From Lachnospiraceae bacterium (lineage in GTDB: Bacteria; Bacillota; Clostridia; Oscillospirales; CAG-272): a stretch of 64,000 bases of DNA. The position numbers and the translations under genes were made by a program. Shown one piece after another: positions 16,997 through 25,793 of this stretch (within the stretch, counting starts at the first letter, position 1; each line of letters begins with the position of its first letter). The stretch spans positions 1 through 64,000 of the forward strand of contig JAKSPT010000006.1 in assembly GCA_024404495.1 (NCBI GenBank). The letters are read 5' to 3'. Below the pieces are notes generated by a model, which saw nothing but the letters and a program-made list of their open reading frames with translations, did no database searches and was not told where the DNA came from.

Positions 16997-19036
16997 TCAG
17001 TTGTTTGTCAGGAAATTCGGTCTGCCGCCGAAGGGACGGTCACCGTGGGGGCGGTCGCCGAACGGGGGTTTCCCTCCCTCGGGCGGGAGCGCGTCCGCGG
17101 CTTCCCGTTCCGCCTGCTCCTGCTCCTCGACCGAGGAGATGTAGCGGCTCGCCTGCGTCATGAAGAGGTCGTAATACACGCCCTTCTTCGCGAGAAGCTC
17201 CTTATGGCTTCCCTGCTCGATCACGCTGCCGTTTTCGAGCACGATGACCTTGTTCGCGGTCGTTGCAGAGGAGAGACGGTGCGAAACGAAGATGGTGGTC
17301 TTATCCTTGCGGAGGTTATCGAACTGAGTATAGATCTCCTGCTCTGCCATCGGGTCGAGCGACGCAGTCGGCTCGTCGAGGATGAGGATATCGGAATCGG
17401 AATAGAAAGCGCGCGCGATCGACAGCTTCTGCCACTGACCGATCGAAAGCTCGATGCCGTTTTCCTCGAAAATACGCATAAGCGGCGTATTGTAGCCGTC
17501 GGGAAGCTTATCAATAAAGACGTCCGAGTTGCTCTGCACGGCGGCGAGGCGGATATCGTCCTCGGTCGCTTCCTTTTCGAGCTCGCCGAAGGCGATATTG
17601 TCGTTGACGGAAACCGCGTACTTGCCGAAATCCTGGAAAATGATGCCGAACATCTTATAAAGCTCGGCGGGATCGTACTCACGGATATCGTGCCCGTCGA
17701 GGTAGATCACGCCCTCGGTGGGGTCGTACAGACGGGTGAGAAGCTTGATCAGCGTCGTTTTGCCCGCGCCGTTGAGACCGACGAGAACCGCGGTGTCGCC
17801 CGCGTTCAGCGTCAGCGAAACGTCGTTGATGACGCGGCGGTCGGTGCCGGGATAGGCGAAGGAAACGTGATCGAAAACGATCGTGTGGCCGCAGTGCCTT
17901 TCAAGCTTCGGCGGCTCGGCGACCGAGGCACGGACCGTTTTTTCTTCCTTCATGAAGGCAATCATATTGTTGATGAAGAGCGTGCCCTCGTAGATCGACG
18001 CCGTGGTGCCGATCAGCGATCCGACGCCGCCCGCGATCGAGTTCAGCGCGCCGGTATAGAGTGAATAGTCACCGACCTGCAGCTCGCCCATGCAGACCTT
18101 GCGGGCAATATAGAGGAAGAGCGCGCAGTTGACGACCGAGTTGACGACCGTGATGCCGATATTCCACGCACCCTCGCCGACGAAAAGCTTTTTCAGACCC
18201 TTGAAATACCGGTTGAAGGTCTCCTCATACTTGTCGATGAAGAGATCGGAAAGCCCGAACATACGGAGTTCCTTGACCATATCCTTATTGGTCAGAAGCC
18301 CGGAATAGTACGACATCTGTCTGCGGTCCTTCGAGCGGTGGCGGACGTAATTGAAGTGCTTGCGGCGGTAAATGAAGTTGACGACCGCCGTGGGGACCGC
18401 CATCAGCACGATGATGAAGGGCGCGAGGACGCTGACCTGCCCGATGATGACGACGAAGCTGACCATACTGATGATCGTGGACAGGATATGGAAGGTCGAG
18501 TTCATGATCTGGATCGGACGGGAGCCCGCCTCACGGGAGGCGTTTTCGAGCTTCTCGTAGAACTCGGGCTGATCGAAGGATTTCATATCGATCTCCTTCG
18601 CCTTGTTCATAATCTTGATCTTGATATTGTTGACGACAAGCTCGCCGTAGATGCTGGAGAGGATGCCGTTGATATTGCCGACGAAGCTGTTGATGAAAAT
18701 GAAGCCGAACTGCGCGATGAGAAAGCCCATCACCTGCGGGAACTGGGCGTCGAAATCGTGCGCGGCAAACGCGGTCGCGAGAGCGTTGAGCAGTCCCTGC
18801 CCGATCTTCGCGCCGATAACCGGCATCACGCCGTTGAACACCGCCATGAAGAGCATAATGAAAAGGATCCACGGACGGGTGTCCCACACAAGCTTGAAGA
18901 TATAAAACAGACGGAACAGGAAACCGCCGATCAGCTCCTTCAGATAGTGCGGTACCTCGCGGATGTTTTTCGGTTTGGGGATCTTATACGCGTCGTAGGG
19001 GGATTTTGCCCCCGTCGGAGGTCCTCCGGGTCCCAT
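16997..19036 (-). CDS. ABC transporter, fused membrane and ATPase domains (exporter type)
   Basis: A 679-residue half-transporter. About six membrane helices occupy residues 50-370. The ATPase follows, with Walker A GLNGAGKTT near 418, a signature loop written LSIGQWQ near 528 rather than LSGGQ, and Walker B ILILDEPTAS near 545, then SHRLSSA. The C-terminal 60 residues are an acidic then Gly/Pro-rich tail (repeats of GDRP/GGRP), which is unusual. Such transporters dimerise and export peptides, lipids or drugs; the LSxGQ variant is common in peptide exporters. It has its own promoter and is followed 30 bases later by the DUF1015-TtcA gene, which has an independent ribosome binding site. Substrate unknown. 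Confidence 0.9.
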   Translation of the reverse strand: MGPGGPPTGAKSPYDAYKIPKPKNIREVPHYLKELIGGFLFRLFYIFKLVWDTRPWILFIMLFMAVFNGVMPVIGAKIGQGLLNALATAFAAHDFDAQFPQVMGFLIAQFGFIFINSFVGNINGILSSIYGELVVNNIKIKIMNKAKEIDMKSFDQPEFYEKLENASREAGSRPIQIMNSTFHILSTIISMVSFVVIIGQVSVLAPFIIVLMAVPTAVVNFIYRRKHFNYVRHRSKDRRQMSYYSGLLTNKDMVKELRMFGLSDLFIDKYEETFNRYFKGLKKLFVGEGAWNIGITVVNSVVNCALFLYIARKVCMGELQVGDYSLYTGALNSIAGGVGSLIGTTASIYEGTLFINNMIAFMKEEKTVRASVAEPPKLERHCGHTIVFDHVSFAYPGTDRRVINDVSLTLNAGDTAVLVGLNGAGKTTLIKLLTRLYDPTEGVIYLDGHDIREYDPAELYKMFGIIFQDFGKYAVSVNDNIAFGELEKEATEDDIRLAAVQSNSDVFIDKLPDGYNTPLMRIFEENGIELSIGQWQKLSIARAFYSDSDILILDEPTASLDPMAEQEIYTQFDNLRKDKTTIFVSHRLSSATTANKVIVLENGSVIEQGSHKELLAKKGVYYDLFMTQASRYISSVEEQEQAEREAADALPPEGGKPPFGDRPHGDRPFGGRPNFLTNN

Positions 19037-19089
19037 TCTTTTTTCCTTCCGTTTCGCTGCCGAAACGCCTTTCTTCTCTGATTTGTTTT

Positions 19090-19118
19090 ATTATACTATT
19101 ATTTTCCGAAAAAAGCAA
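19090..19118 (-). promoter_or_regulatory. Sigma-A promoter of the ABC exporter
   Basis: On the minus strand TTGCTT (19113-19118), a 17-bp spacer and TATAAT (19090-19095). Confidence 0.8.
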
Positions 19119-19119
19119 G

Positions 19120-19155
19120 AAAACGGCGCCGATTTTTTCACGAAGGTGCCGTTTT
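19120..19155 (-). terminator. Probable terminator after tcdA
   Basis: AAAACGGCACC pairs with GGCGCCGTTTT (one G-U pair) on the minus strand, followed by CTTGCTTTTTT. It sits between the tcdA stop and the exporter promoter, whose -35 box overlaps the T-rich tail. Confidence 0.65.
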
Positions 19156-19166
19156 CCCTGATGATA

Positions 19167-19865
19167 TTACCGTATCTCTTCTCCGGTCAGACGTCTGATC
19201 ACGTAGGAGGCAATGAGGAGCCCCGCCGCCGGGGGAAGATAGGAGATCGAGGCGGGCGTGCGCTGACCGATCTTCACCGGAAGCTCGTCCGACCAGAGGA
19301 CCGGGATATGCCCGAGGTCCGCCTCTCTGTATTTCTGCCGCATCACGCGGGCGAGCGGGCAGACCGAGGTTTTTTCGATATCGGTGATCTTCAGCCGCGT
19401 CGGATCGAGCTTGTTTCCCGTTCCCATCGAGGCGATGAAGGGGATCCCGCGCGCCGACGCTTCCTTCGCGAGCGCGACCTTTGCCGTCACGTTGTCGATC
19501 GCGTCCACGACGAAATCGGGCTTCGCCGCGTCGAAAACCTCCCCCGCGTTCTCTCCGGTCACGAAGAGCGGGAGAGAGACGACCCTGCAGTCCGGGTTGA
19601 TCCGCCCGATCCGTTCGGCGAAGACCTCGGTTTTCAGCCGCCCCACGGTTTCCGTGTCGGCGATGATCTGCCGGTTGATATTGGTGACCGAAACGGTATC
19701 GTGATCGACGAGGGTCAGCTTTCCGATCCCCGCGCGCGCAAGCGCCTCGGTCACGGCGCCGCCGACCCCGCCCACGCCGACCACAAGGACCGACGCGCGG
19801 CAGAGAAGATCGGTTTTCTCCTCGCCGAGGAGGGAGATCTCGCGGCTCAGCCATTCTTTGCTCAT
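19167..19865 (-). CDS. tcdA: tRNA threonylcarbamoyladenosine dehydratase (ThiF/E1 family)
   Basis: A 232-residue E1-like enzyme. The nucleotide-binding motif GVGGVGG lies at residues 30-36, DHDTVSVTNINRQ follows as in all ThiF/MoeB/TcdA proteins, and TSVCPLARVMR near 170 holds the cysteine conserved in the TcdA branch. TcdA cyclises t6A at position 37 of ANN-decoding tRNAs at the cost of ATP. The absence of zinc CxxC pairs separates it from MoeB and ThiF. The start has AAAGAGGAAA upstream, and rqcH lies 21 bases ahead on the same strand, so the two are likely co-transcribed; both concern translation quality. Confidence 0.92.
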   Translation of the reverse strand: MSKEWLSREISLLGEEKTDLLCRASVLVVGVGGVGGAVTEALARAGIGKLTLVDHDTVSVTNINRQIIADTETVGRLKTEVFAERIGRINPDCRVVSLPLFVTGENAGEVFDAAKPDFVVDAIDNVTAKVALAKEASARGIPFIASMGTGNKLDPTRLKITDIEKTSVCPLARVMRQKYREADLGHIPVLWSDELPVKIGQRTPASISYLPPAAGLLIASYVIRRLTGEEIR

Positions 19866-19886
19866 TCGTTTTCCTCTTTCCGCAGT

Positions 19887-21638
19887 TCAGCTTCTCGTGC
19901 GCAGGCGCTGACAGAGTGCCTCGTCCGCCGTGACGTATGCGGAGAAATTTGTGGAATAGGTCACGAAGCCGGGCTTGGACGCCGGGGGCTTCCTGACGTT
20001 GCGGACGCGGGTGTAATCCACGGCGACCTTCTGTCCGCGCGGCGCCTTGGAATAGGTCGCGGCAATGACCGCAGCCTCGGTGTAGTCGGTCTCCGACGGC
20101 TCGCCGCCGTCGCAGAGCAGAACGGTATGGGAGCCGGGGACCCCGTGGATATGGAACCACAGATCGCCCTTTCCCGCCAGCTTGTGCGTGACGTATTCGT
20201 TCTGACTGTTGTTCTTGCCGCAGAGGACGGTATAACCGCCCGAGGTGCGGAAGGTCATCGGCTTCGGGACGGTGGGCTTGGCGGCGCGGTAGTTCTTCAT
20301 CTTCGAGGCGTAGCCCGAGAGATACAGCTCGCGTCGGATCTCCTCAAGGTCCGCCTCGCACTCGGCGCGCGTCAGCGAATCGAAAACCGTGTGGATATAG
20401 TTCAGCTCCTCCTCCGCGAGCGCGAGCTGTTCGGTCAGCGCGTTCTCGGCGGATTTTGCCTTATTGTACTTCTTATAATATTTCTGCGCGTTCTGCGCCG
20501 GGGTCAGACGGGAATCGAGCGCGACCTCTGTCATCACTTCCTCGCCGGTGGACCAGTCGGGGAGGGTCGCTTTCTCCATCCCCTTTTTCAGAAGGTACAT
20601 ATTCGCGGTGATGAGGTCGCCCGCGTCCTTCCATTTGTCCTTTTCGGCGCAGGCGGCGAGGTCCTCGGTCTGGAGCCGGATCTTTTTCGTCAGACGGTTT
20701 TCCGCGTTGGTCAGAAGACGGAAAATATCCGAAGAGCGTTGATTCAGATGCTCAAGACGGGTCCTTTCCCCGAAAAATTCGTCGGTCAGGTCGCTGAAAT
20801 GCTCCCGGATCTCGGTTTTAACGGTGTCGCCGTACTGCGTGATGCGGGTGAAGCTGTATTCGGTCGGGGCGTTCGTCGCCGCGTCGCGGAGCAGGACCGG
20901 CTCGAAAACGCCGGTGCGGACGTTTTCGTAGATCCGGTTGAATTCCTCCCAGAGCGCCTCGTTTCCTCTCCCGCCCGCGCGGAAGACGATCTCCCGTGCG
21001 ACGAGCGGCGAGATGCCGAGGTAGTGGCTCATGATGAACTTTTCCCCGGTGCCTGCAAACGCGGCGAGATCGGAAAGGAATTTTTCCCGGTCGGCGCCGA
21101 GCGGCGTCACCTTGCCGCTCTGCAGCGGAGGAAGCTCGTAGCGGATGCCCGGCAGGATCTGCCGCTTCTGCGAGGTCGAAAAATCGACCAGCTTCAAGGC
21201 GCCCGCTATGATATGATCCTGATTCAGAAAGATCAGGTTCGAGCATTTTCCCATCGTTTCCGAAACGAGATATTTTTTGCAGGGGAAACCGAGGTCGTCG
21301 TGGGAGTCGATCTCGACCTCCACCGCCCGCTCGAAGCCGAGCTGACGGACCGCGGCGATCCGCGCGCCGTTGAGGTGCTTGCGCAGCAGCATACAGAACA
21401 TCGGCGCGGTCTTCGGGTTCTCGAAGGTCGCTTTCGTGAAGCCGATACGCGGATTGTTCGAGCCCGCGTCGAAGAGCAGCTTCTGCGATTCCTTCACGTC
21501 CACCTGCGCCCGGTCGGGATGAATCTGCAATACGATCGCGTCCTTGTCGGGCTGATTCACTTTTTCGATCCGCGCGTTCAGGGCGGTGCGGTTCAGTTCG
21601 TCAACGACCGCCGCCACGAATCCGGCGTCAAATGCCAT
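19887..21638 (-). CDS. rqcH: RqcH, NFACT-family ribosome quality control protein
   Basis: A 583-residue NFACT protein (once called fibronectin-binding protein). Domain order is NFACT-N (1 to about 180), helix-hairpin-helix (about 180-270), coiled-coil arm with charged heptads (about 280-440), and NFACT-R with DLWFHIHGVPGSH near residue 480. RqcH binds stalled 50S-peptidyl-tRNA complexes and recruits tRNA-Ala to add C-terminal alanine tails that mark nascent chains for ClpXP. Its partner RqcP is encoded at 58037-58279 in this window. AAAGGA precedes the start codon; tcdA follows and a GNAT gene precedes on the same strand. Confidence 0.95.
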   Translation of the reverse strand: MAFDAGFVAAVVDELNRTALNARIEKVNQPDKDAIVLQIHPDRAQVDVKESQKLLFDAGSNNPRIGFTKATFENPKTAPMFCMLLRKHLNGARIAAVRQLGFERAVEVEIDSHDDLGFPCKKYLVSETMGKCSNLIFLNQDHIIAGALKLVDFSTSQKRQILPGIRYELPPLQSGKVTPLGADREKFLSDLAAFAGTGEKFIMSHYLGISPLVAREIVFRAGGRGNEALWEEFNRIYENVRTGVFEPVLLRDAATNAPTEYSFTRITQYGDTVKTEIREHFSDLTDEFFGERTRLEHLNQRSSDIFRLLTNAENRLTKKIRLQTEDLAACAEKDKWKDAGDLITANMYLLKKGMEKATLPDWSTGEEVMTEVALDSRLTPAQNAQKYYKKYNKAKSAENALTEQLALAEEELNYIHTVFDSLTRAECEADLEEIRRELYLSGYASKMKNYRAAKPTVPKPMTFRTSGGYTVLCGKNNSQNEYVTHKLAGKGDLWFHIHGVPGSHTVLLCDGGEPSETDYTEAAVIAATYSKAPRGQKVAVDYTRVRNVRKPPASKPGFVTYSTNFSAYVTADEALCQRLRTRS

Positions 21639-21676
21639 GATTTTGTCCTTTCCTTTGCTCGTTACTCGCTTGCGTG

Positions 21677-22408
21677 TTACTCGTCGCGGAAGCAGGCAAC
21701 GACGAATTCCTTCGATTTATCGCGGAAGCCGACCTTTTCGGCGACCCGCTCGGAGGCGGGATTGTCTTCGCGAAGAGTATAGGTCACGACCTTGCCCATC
21801 CGCAGAAGCTCGCGGGTCAGATAGGCGACGGCGGAGGCGGCGTACCCTTTCCCTTCCTCACCGGGCGCGGTCTCGACGCAGATATCGCGCACCGCGTCGT
21901 CCTCGTCAAAATCGTAGTTGAGCTGTCCGTCCTCTAAATACACCCGCGCGTTTTCGGCGGCGGCGGATAGGATCTTCCCGTCCTTCACGACGCCCGCGGC
22001 GAGAAGATTGTCAAAATACATATTGAGCGGAGAGGACGTAAGGTTTTCGAGCCCGTCGTCGTTTTTCACGAAGCGGGTTTCGGGCAGGATCGCCCCCGCG
22101 TTCAGTTCCTCTTCCTTTTCCATCACCTTCGTGATGAGAAGATTGTTTTCGATATCGGCGTCTTCAAAGCCGAATTCCTTCATGACACGGACGGTCATTT
22201 CGCGGACGGTCTCCATCGTACCGACCGAAAAACGCTCCTCTTCCGGCAGCGAATCGACGTAATGCGCGATCTCCAACGCCTCTTCCCAGACTGAAACCGT
22301 CATTTCCCCGTCGATCTCCCGCAGGGAAAACGGCAGAACGACCGGAAGCTGTTCCGGCGTCAGCGTGTCAAACAGTTCTCTGCCCTCGCAGTCAATTTCG
22401 ATCGTCAT
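21677..22408 (-). CDS. GNAT-type N-acetyltransferase
   Basis: A 243-residue protein whose C-terminal third is a GCN5-related acetyltransferase: the beta4/acetyl-CoA loop reads VETAPGEEGKGYAASAV (a variant of Q/RxxGxG/A), followed by TYTLREDNPASERVAEKVGF, the typical end of the fold. The N-terminal part is acidic with no recognised domain. The frame is open to 22471, but that part runs through a GC-rich hairpin; I chose the ATG at 22408, with a weak GGGG site; 22423 is an alternative. A strong promoter lies at 22472-22499 and the hairpin falls at the very 5' end of the predicted mRNA. Substrate unknown. Confidence 0.8.
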   Translation of the reverse strand: MTIEIDCEGRELFDTLTPEQLPVVLPFSLREIDGEMTVSVWEEALEIAHYVDSLPEEERFSVGTMETVREMTVRVMKEFGFEDADIENNLLITKVMEKEEELNAGAILPETRFVKNDDGLENLTSSPLNMYFDNLLAAGVVKDGKILSAAAENARVYLEDGQLNYDFDEDDAVRDICVETAPGEEGKGYAASAVAYLTRELLRMGKVVTYTLREDNPASERVAEKVGFRDKSKEFVVACFRDE

Positions 22409-22430
22409 ATTGCTTTTCCCCATTTCTTTC

Positions 22431-22461
22431 AAAAACAAAGGCGCGCCCGGGGCGCGCCTTT
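22431..22461 (-). terminator. GC-rich terminator hairpin between the EF-G paralogue and GNAT genes
   Basis: AAAGGCGCGCC (22437-22447) pairs perfectly with GGCGCGCCTTT (22451-22461) around a 3-base loop, and TTTTT follows on the minus strand. It stops EF-G transcripts, but it lies downstream of the GNAT promoter and would form the first bases of that mRNA. Confidence 0.8.
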
Positions 22462-22471
22462 GGCTATTCAT

Positions 22472-22499
22472 ATTATAGCAGACTTTGCGGATTTGTCAA
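22472..22499 (-). promoter_or_regulatory. Sigma-A promoter of the GNAT-rqcH-tcdA group
   Basis: On the minus strand a perfect TTGACA (22494-22499), a 16-bp spacer and a perfect TATAAT (22472-22477), starting 3 bases after the EF-G stop codon. Confidence 0.85.
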
Positions 22500-22502
22500 G
22501 GA

Positions 22503-24572
22503 TTATTCCTCTTCCTCGAGCTTCGCTGCGGCGATGACCTTCTCGGCGACCGCGGCGGGCACCTGCTCGTAGCGGACGAAACGGAAGGAGTATCTGCCCT
22601 TGCCCTGCGTCATGGCGCGGAGCGCGATGGTGTAATCCTGCATTTCTGCCTTCGGCACCTCCGCGTCGACCGTCTGATAACCGGGCAGGTCGGAGGAACC
22701 GATGCCGAGGACTCTGCCTCTGCGCTTCGGCAGGTCGCCCATAACGTCACCGACGAGGGCTTCCGGAACGATGACCTTCAGCTCGCCGACCGGCTCGAGC
22801 AGGACGGGATCCGCCTTTGCCAGACCTTCCTTATACGCGAGGGAAGCGGCGATCTTGAACGCCATTTCGGAGGAGTCGACTTCGTGGTAGGAGCCGTCGT
22901 ACAGATCGGCTTTCAGACCGACCATCGGATAGCCCGCGAGAACGCCCTTGCGCATTGCTTCCTGCAGACCTTTTTCGACTGCCGGGAAGAAGTTCTTCGG
23001 GACGGCACCGCCGACGACCGATTCGGTAAAGGTCAGACCCTCTTCCTCGGACGGCGAGAAGGTGATGCGGACGTGACCGTACTGACCGTGACCGCCGGAC
23101 TGCTTCTTGTGCTTGCCTTCCTGCTGAACGGTCTTGCGGATCGACTCACGGTAGGAGATCTTCTGCGGCTTGAGGTCGACCGTGACGTTGAAGCGGGACT
23201 TCAGACGGCTGACGATGACGTCAAGGTGCATATCGCCCATACCGGAAACGAGCATCTGCTTGGTATCGGCGTCATTCTCATAATTGATGGTATAATCTTC
23301 TTCGAGGAGTCTCGCGATACCGCCGGAGATCTTGTCTTCGTCGCCCTTTGCTCTCGGCGCGACCGCCATCGTCATGAAGGGTTCCGGGAAGGCGATCTTG
23401 CGGTAAGCGGGGATCGCGTCGGACGAAACGAGGGTATCGCAGGTGTTGGTGTTGGAAAGCTTCGCGAGCATACCGATATCGCCGCAGGCAAGCTCGTCGA
23501 CCTCGGTCTGCTTCTTACCGACCATCGTATAGATGCGGGCGATCTTTTCCTGCGCGCCGGTGGTCAGGTTCTTCAGCGTCATCGAGTTATTGAGCGTACC
23601 GGTCATGACCTTGAAGAAGGACATCTTACCGACGAACGGGTCGGCGATCGTCTTGAAGACGAAGATCGCGGTGTCGGCGCCTTCCTTGTCGATGGCGATA
23701 TCCTTGCCCTCGGTATCCTTTTCGACCTTCTTCGCGGTGTGACGCGGGAAGGAATCGGCGATGACGTCGAGCAGGGTCTCAACGCCCCAGTTGTTCGCGG
23801 CGGCGCCGCAGAAGACGGGAGCGATCTGACCGTGGATGATACCCTCGTGGATGGCGTTTACCGATTCCTCGTAGGTGATCTCTTCGCCGGCGAAATATTT
23901 TTCCATCAGCTCGTCGGAGGTACCGGCGATCGCTTCGGTGAGCATATCGCGGAACTTGGTAACGACGTCCTGATAGCCGTCCGGGATCGGTGCCTCGGTG
24001 TGCGCGCCGGTCTTATCGTAAACGTAGGTCTTGAGGTCGATGAGGTTGATGAAGCCGACGACCTTGTCGCCGTCGACCATCGGGATCATCAGCGGGCAGA
24101 CCGAAACGCCGAAGGTTTCGTGAAGCTGCGTGAAGACGCGGTTGAAACGGCACTCGGGATCGTCGAATTTATTGACGAAGAACGCCTTCGGGATCTTTGC
24201 GTCGGACGCATATTCCCACGCGAGCTCGGTACCGACCTCGATACCGGATTTACCGTCGACCATGATGATCGCCGCGTCCGCGACTCTGACGCCTTCCAGA
24301 ACCTCGCCCTGGAAATCAAGGAAACCGGGCGTGTCGAGAATGTTGATCTTGACGTCCTTCCACATGCAGTTCGCCGCTGCGAGCTGCACGGAGAAGCCGC
24401 GCTTGGTTTCTTCCGCATCATAGTCACAAACTGTATTTCCGTCTGCGATCTTTCCGAAACGGTCGGTCGCCTTCGTCAGATAAAGCATAGACTCGGCGAG
24501 GGTCGTTTTACCGGAGCTGCCGTGTCCGAGCAGCGCGATATTGCGGATCTGGGATGTTACAATTTTAGCCAT
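22503..24572 (-). CDS. Elongation factor G paralogue (EF-G-like GTPase)
   Basis: A 689-residue translational GTPase with the five EF-G domains. The G1 loop is GHGSSGKTT (residues 16-24) instead of the canonical GHxDAGKTT, and G4 is NKFD rather than NKMD; DTPGFLDF is G3. These changes place it in the EF-G-like (FusA2-type) subfamily, not the housekeeping EF-G, and it is not next to rpsL/rpsG/tuf. Domain IV (GGHGQYGHVRITFSP to the C-terminal GKGRYSFRF) is intact, so ribosome contact is likely. Its role is uncertain. AAGGAG lies before the ATG at 24572; an in-frame start at 24608 has none. Confidence 0.9.
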   Translation of the reverse strand: MAKIVTSQIRNIALLGHGSSGKTTLAESMLYLTKATDRFGKIADGNTVCDYDAEETKRGFSVQLAAANCMWKDVKINILDTPGFLDFQGEVLEGVRVADAAIIMVDGKSGIEVGTELAWEYASDAKIPKAFFVNKFDDPECRFNRVFTQLHETFGVSVCPLMIPMVDGDKVVGFINLIDLKTYVYDKTGAHTEAPIPDGYQDVVTKFRDMLTEAIAGTSDELMEKYFAGEEITYEESVNAIHEGIIHGQIAPVFCGAAANNWGVETLLDVIADSFPRHTAKKVEKDTEGKDIAIDKEGADTAIFVFKTIADPFVGKMSFFKVMTGTLNNSMTLKNLTTGAQEKIARIYTMVGKKQTEVDELACGDIGMLAKLSNTNTCDTLVSSDAIPAYRKIAFPEPFMTMAVAPRAKGDEDKISGGIARLLEEDYTINYENDADTKQMLVSGMGDMHLDVIVSRLKSRFNVTVDLKPQKISYRESIRKTVQQEGKHKKQSGGHGQYGHVRITFSPSEEEGLTFTESVVGGAVPKNFFPAVEKGLQEAMRKGVLAGYPMVGLKADLYDGSYHEVDSSEMAFKIAASLAYKEGLAKADPVLLEPVGELKVIVPEALVGDVMGDLPKRRGRVLGIGSSDLPGYQTVDAEVPKAEMQDYTIALRAMTQGKGRYSFRFVRYEQVPAAVAEKVIAAAKLEEEE

Positions 24573-24676
24573 GATGGTTTCTCCTTCATTCGTTTTTAGC
24601 GATAACAACGTTTTCTGTCCGTAGAAAGCGGCTTTGTCGCCGCATGGATGCAGACCGAAATTATCCTCATAAAGTT

Positions 24677-24705
24677 ATTATATCGCATTCTTCACTTCAT
24701 TTCAA
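24677..24705 (-). promoter_or_regulatory. Sigma-A promoter of the EF-G paralogue
   Basis: On the minus strand TTGAAA (24700-24705), a 17-bp spacer and TATAAT (24677-24682), about 105 bases before the start codon. Confidence 0.8.
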
Positions 24706-24744
24706 GAGAATTTTTGCACTTTTTCCCCGCATAGGCAGACAATT

Positions 24745-25716
24745 TCAGCCATCCTTTTTGTCTATTTTGTACAGTTTTCCTTGCCAACTGTCTTTTTTCA
24801 CAAACAGTTTGTCGATTTCGTTCAGAACGACGAGCTTTTTTCGGCTCCAGATCGGGGCGACCAGCTCGTCGGGCAGACCGTCCCCGGTCACCCTGCCGAT
24901 CACCGTCTCGGGCGGGAGCAGTTCAAGCTGACTGACCACCGTGTCCACGTAGTCCTCCCGTTCCATCGGCGCCACTCTGCCTTCCTCGTATTCCCGGCAC
25001 ATCTCCGTACCGCGCACGAAATAGAGCAGATGGATTTTCAGCTGTTCGGGGCGGATGCGCGCCATTTCCCTGACGCTTCCGAGCATCATTTCCCGGTCCT
25101 CCCCGGGCAGCCCGTCGATCAGATGGACGCACCGCCGGATGCCTTCCAGCTTATTGAAGCCATCCAGAAATTCGGCGTAGGTGTGACAGCGGTTGATCCG
25201 CCTTGCCGTCTCCTCGTGTACCGTCTGCAAGCCGAGCTCGACCGTGAGGTCGGTCGTCTTCGACAGCTCCGAAAGATACTTTGCCGTGTCGTCCCCGATG
25301 CAGTCGGCACGGGTGGAGATCACGAGCCCGACCGCGTGCGGCTGTGACAGCGCCTCCTCAAAAAGCCTTTTCAGCGTGTCGAGAGGAGCGTAAGTATTCG
25401 TGAACATCTGAAAATACGGCAGATAGCGCTCCTCCTCCATCACGCCGCCCCACTTTTTCAGTACGGTCTCCCGCGCCTCGGCGTATTGGACGGCGACCGG
25501 CTTTCCCCTGCCGGGGAGCGGGCGTTTGGAGCAATAGGTACACCCTCCCCTGCCCTTCGTGCCGTCGATGTTCGGGCAGGAAAAACCGCCGTCGATCGGC
25601 AGCTTTGCCGTCTTGCCGCCGAACCGGACGCGCAGATCGTAATCGTAGGTGTGATACCGTTTGTTGGAATCGGAATACGGAAACGGATTATTTTGATTTT
25701 TTTCTGTGTTTCTCAT
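24745..25716 (-). CDS. Radical SAM protein, TIGR01212/YhcC type
   Basis: A 323-residue radical SAM enzyme. Three cysteines at residues 47, 59 and 62 (CPNIDG...GGCTYC) form the long-spaced CX11CX2C seen in the YhcC/TIGR01212 family; HTYDYDLRVRFGGK before and VELGLQTVHEET after are also typical. Family members are conserved but their substrate is not settled. The start is uncertain: the ATG at 25716 gives the usual N-terminus but has no clear Shine-Dalgarno site; a TTG at 25755 is an alternative. A TTGACA at 25750-25755 (minus strand) could be part of a promoter with a poor -10. It stands alone. Confidence 0.87.
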   Translation of the reverse strand: MRNTEKNQNNPFPYSDSNKRYHTYDYDLRVRFGGKTAKLPIDGGFSCPNIDGTKGRGGCTYCSKRPLPGRGKPVAVQYAEARETVLKKWGGVMEEERYLPYFQMFTNTYAPLDTLKRLFEEALSQPHAVGLVISTRADCIGDDTAKYLSELSKTTDLTVELGLQTVHEETARRINRCHTYAEFLDGFNKLEGIRRCVHLIDGLPGEDREMMLGSVREMARIRPEQLKIHLLYFVRGTEMCREYEEGRVAPMEREDYVDTVVSQLELLPPETVIGRVTGDGLPDELVAPIWSRKKLVVLNEIDKLFVKKDSWQGKLYKIDKKDG

Positions 25717-25793
25717 AGCATAAGGAATTGTTGTTGACGTTTTATCGTATGTCAAAGTAATAATAAAGCAAAGAGGATCATCGCACCGAAAGA

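Noticed and set aside
19083-21782. A 899-codon plus-strand open frame
   Set aside because: Antisense to tcdA and rqcH, with no recognised domain and no ribosome binding site.
21677-22471. A longer GNAT protein starting at 22471
   Set aside because: The first 16 or so residues are read through a GC-rich terminator hairpin and no ribosome binding site precedes 22471.
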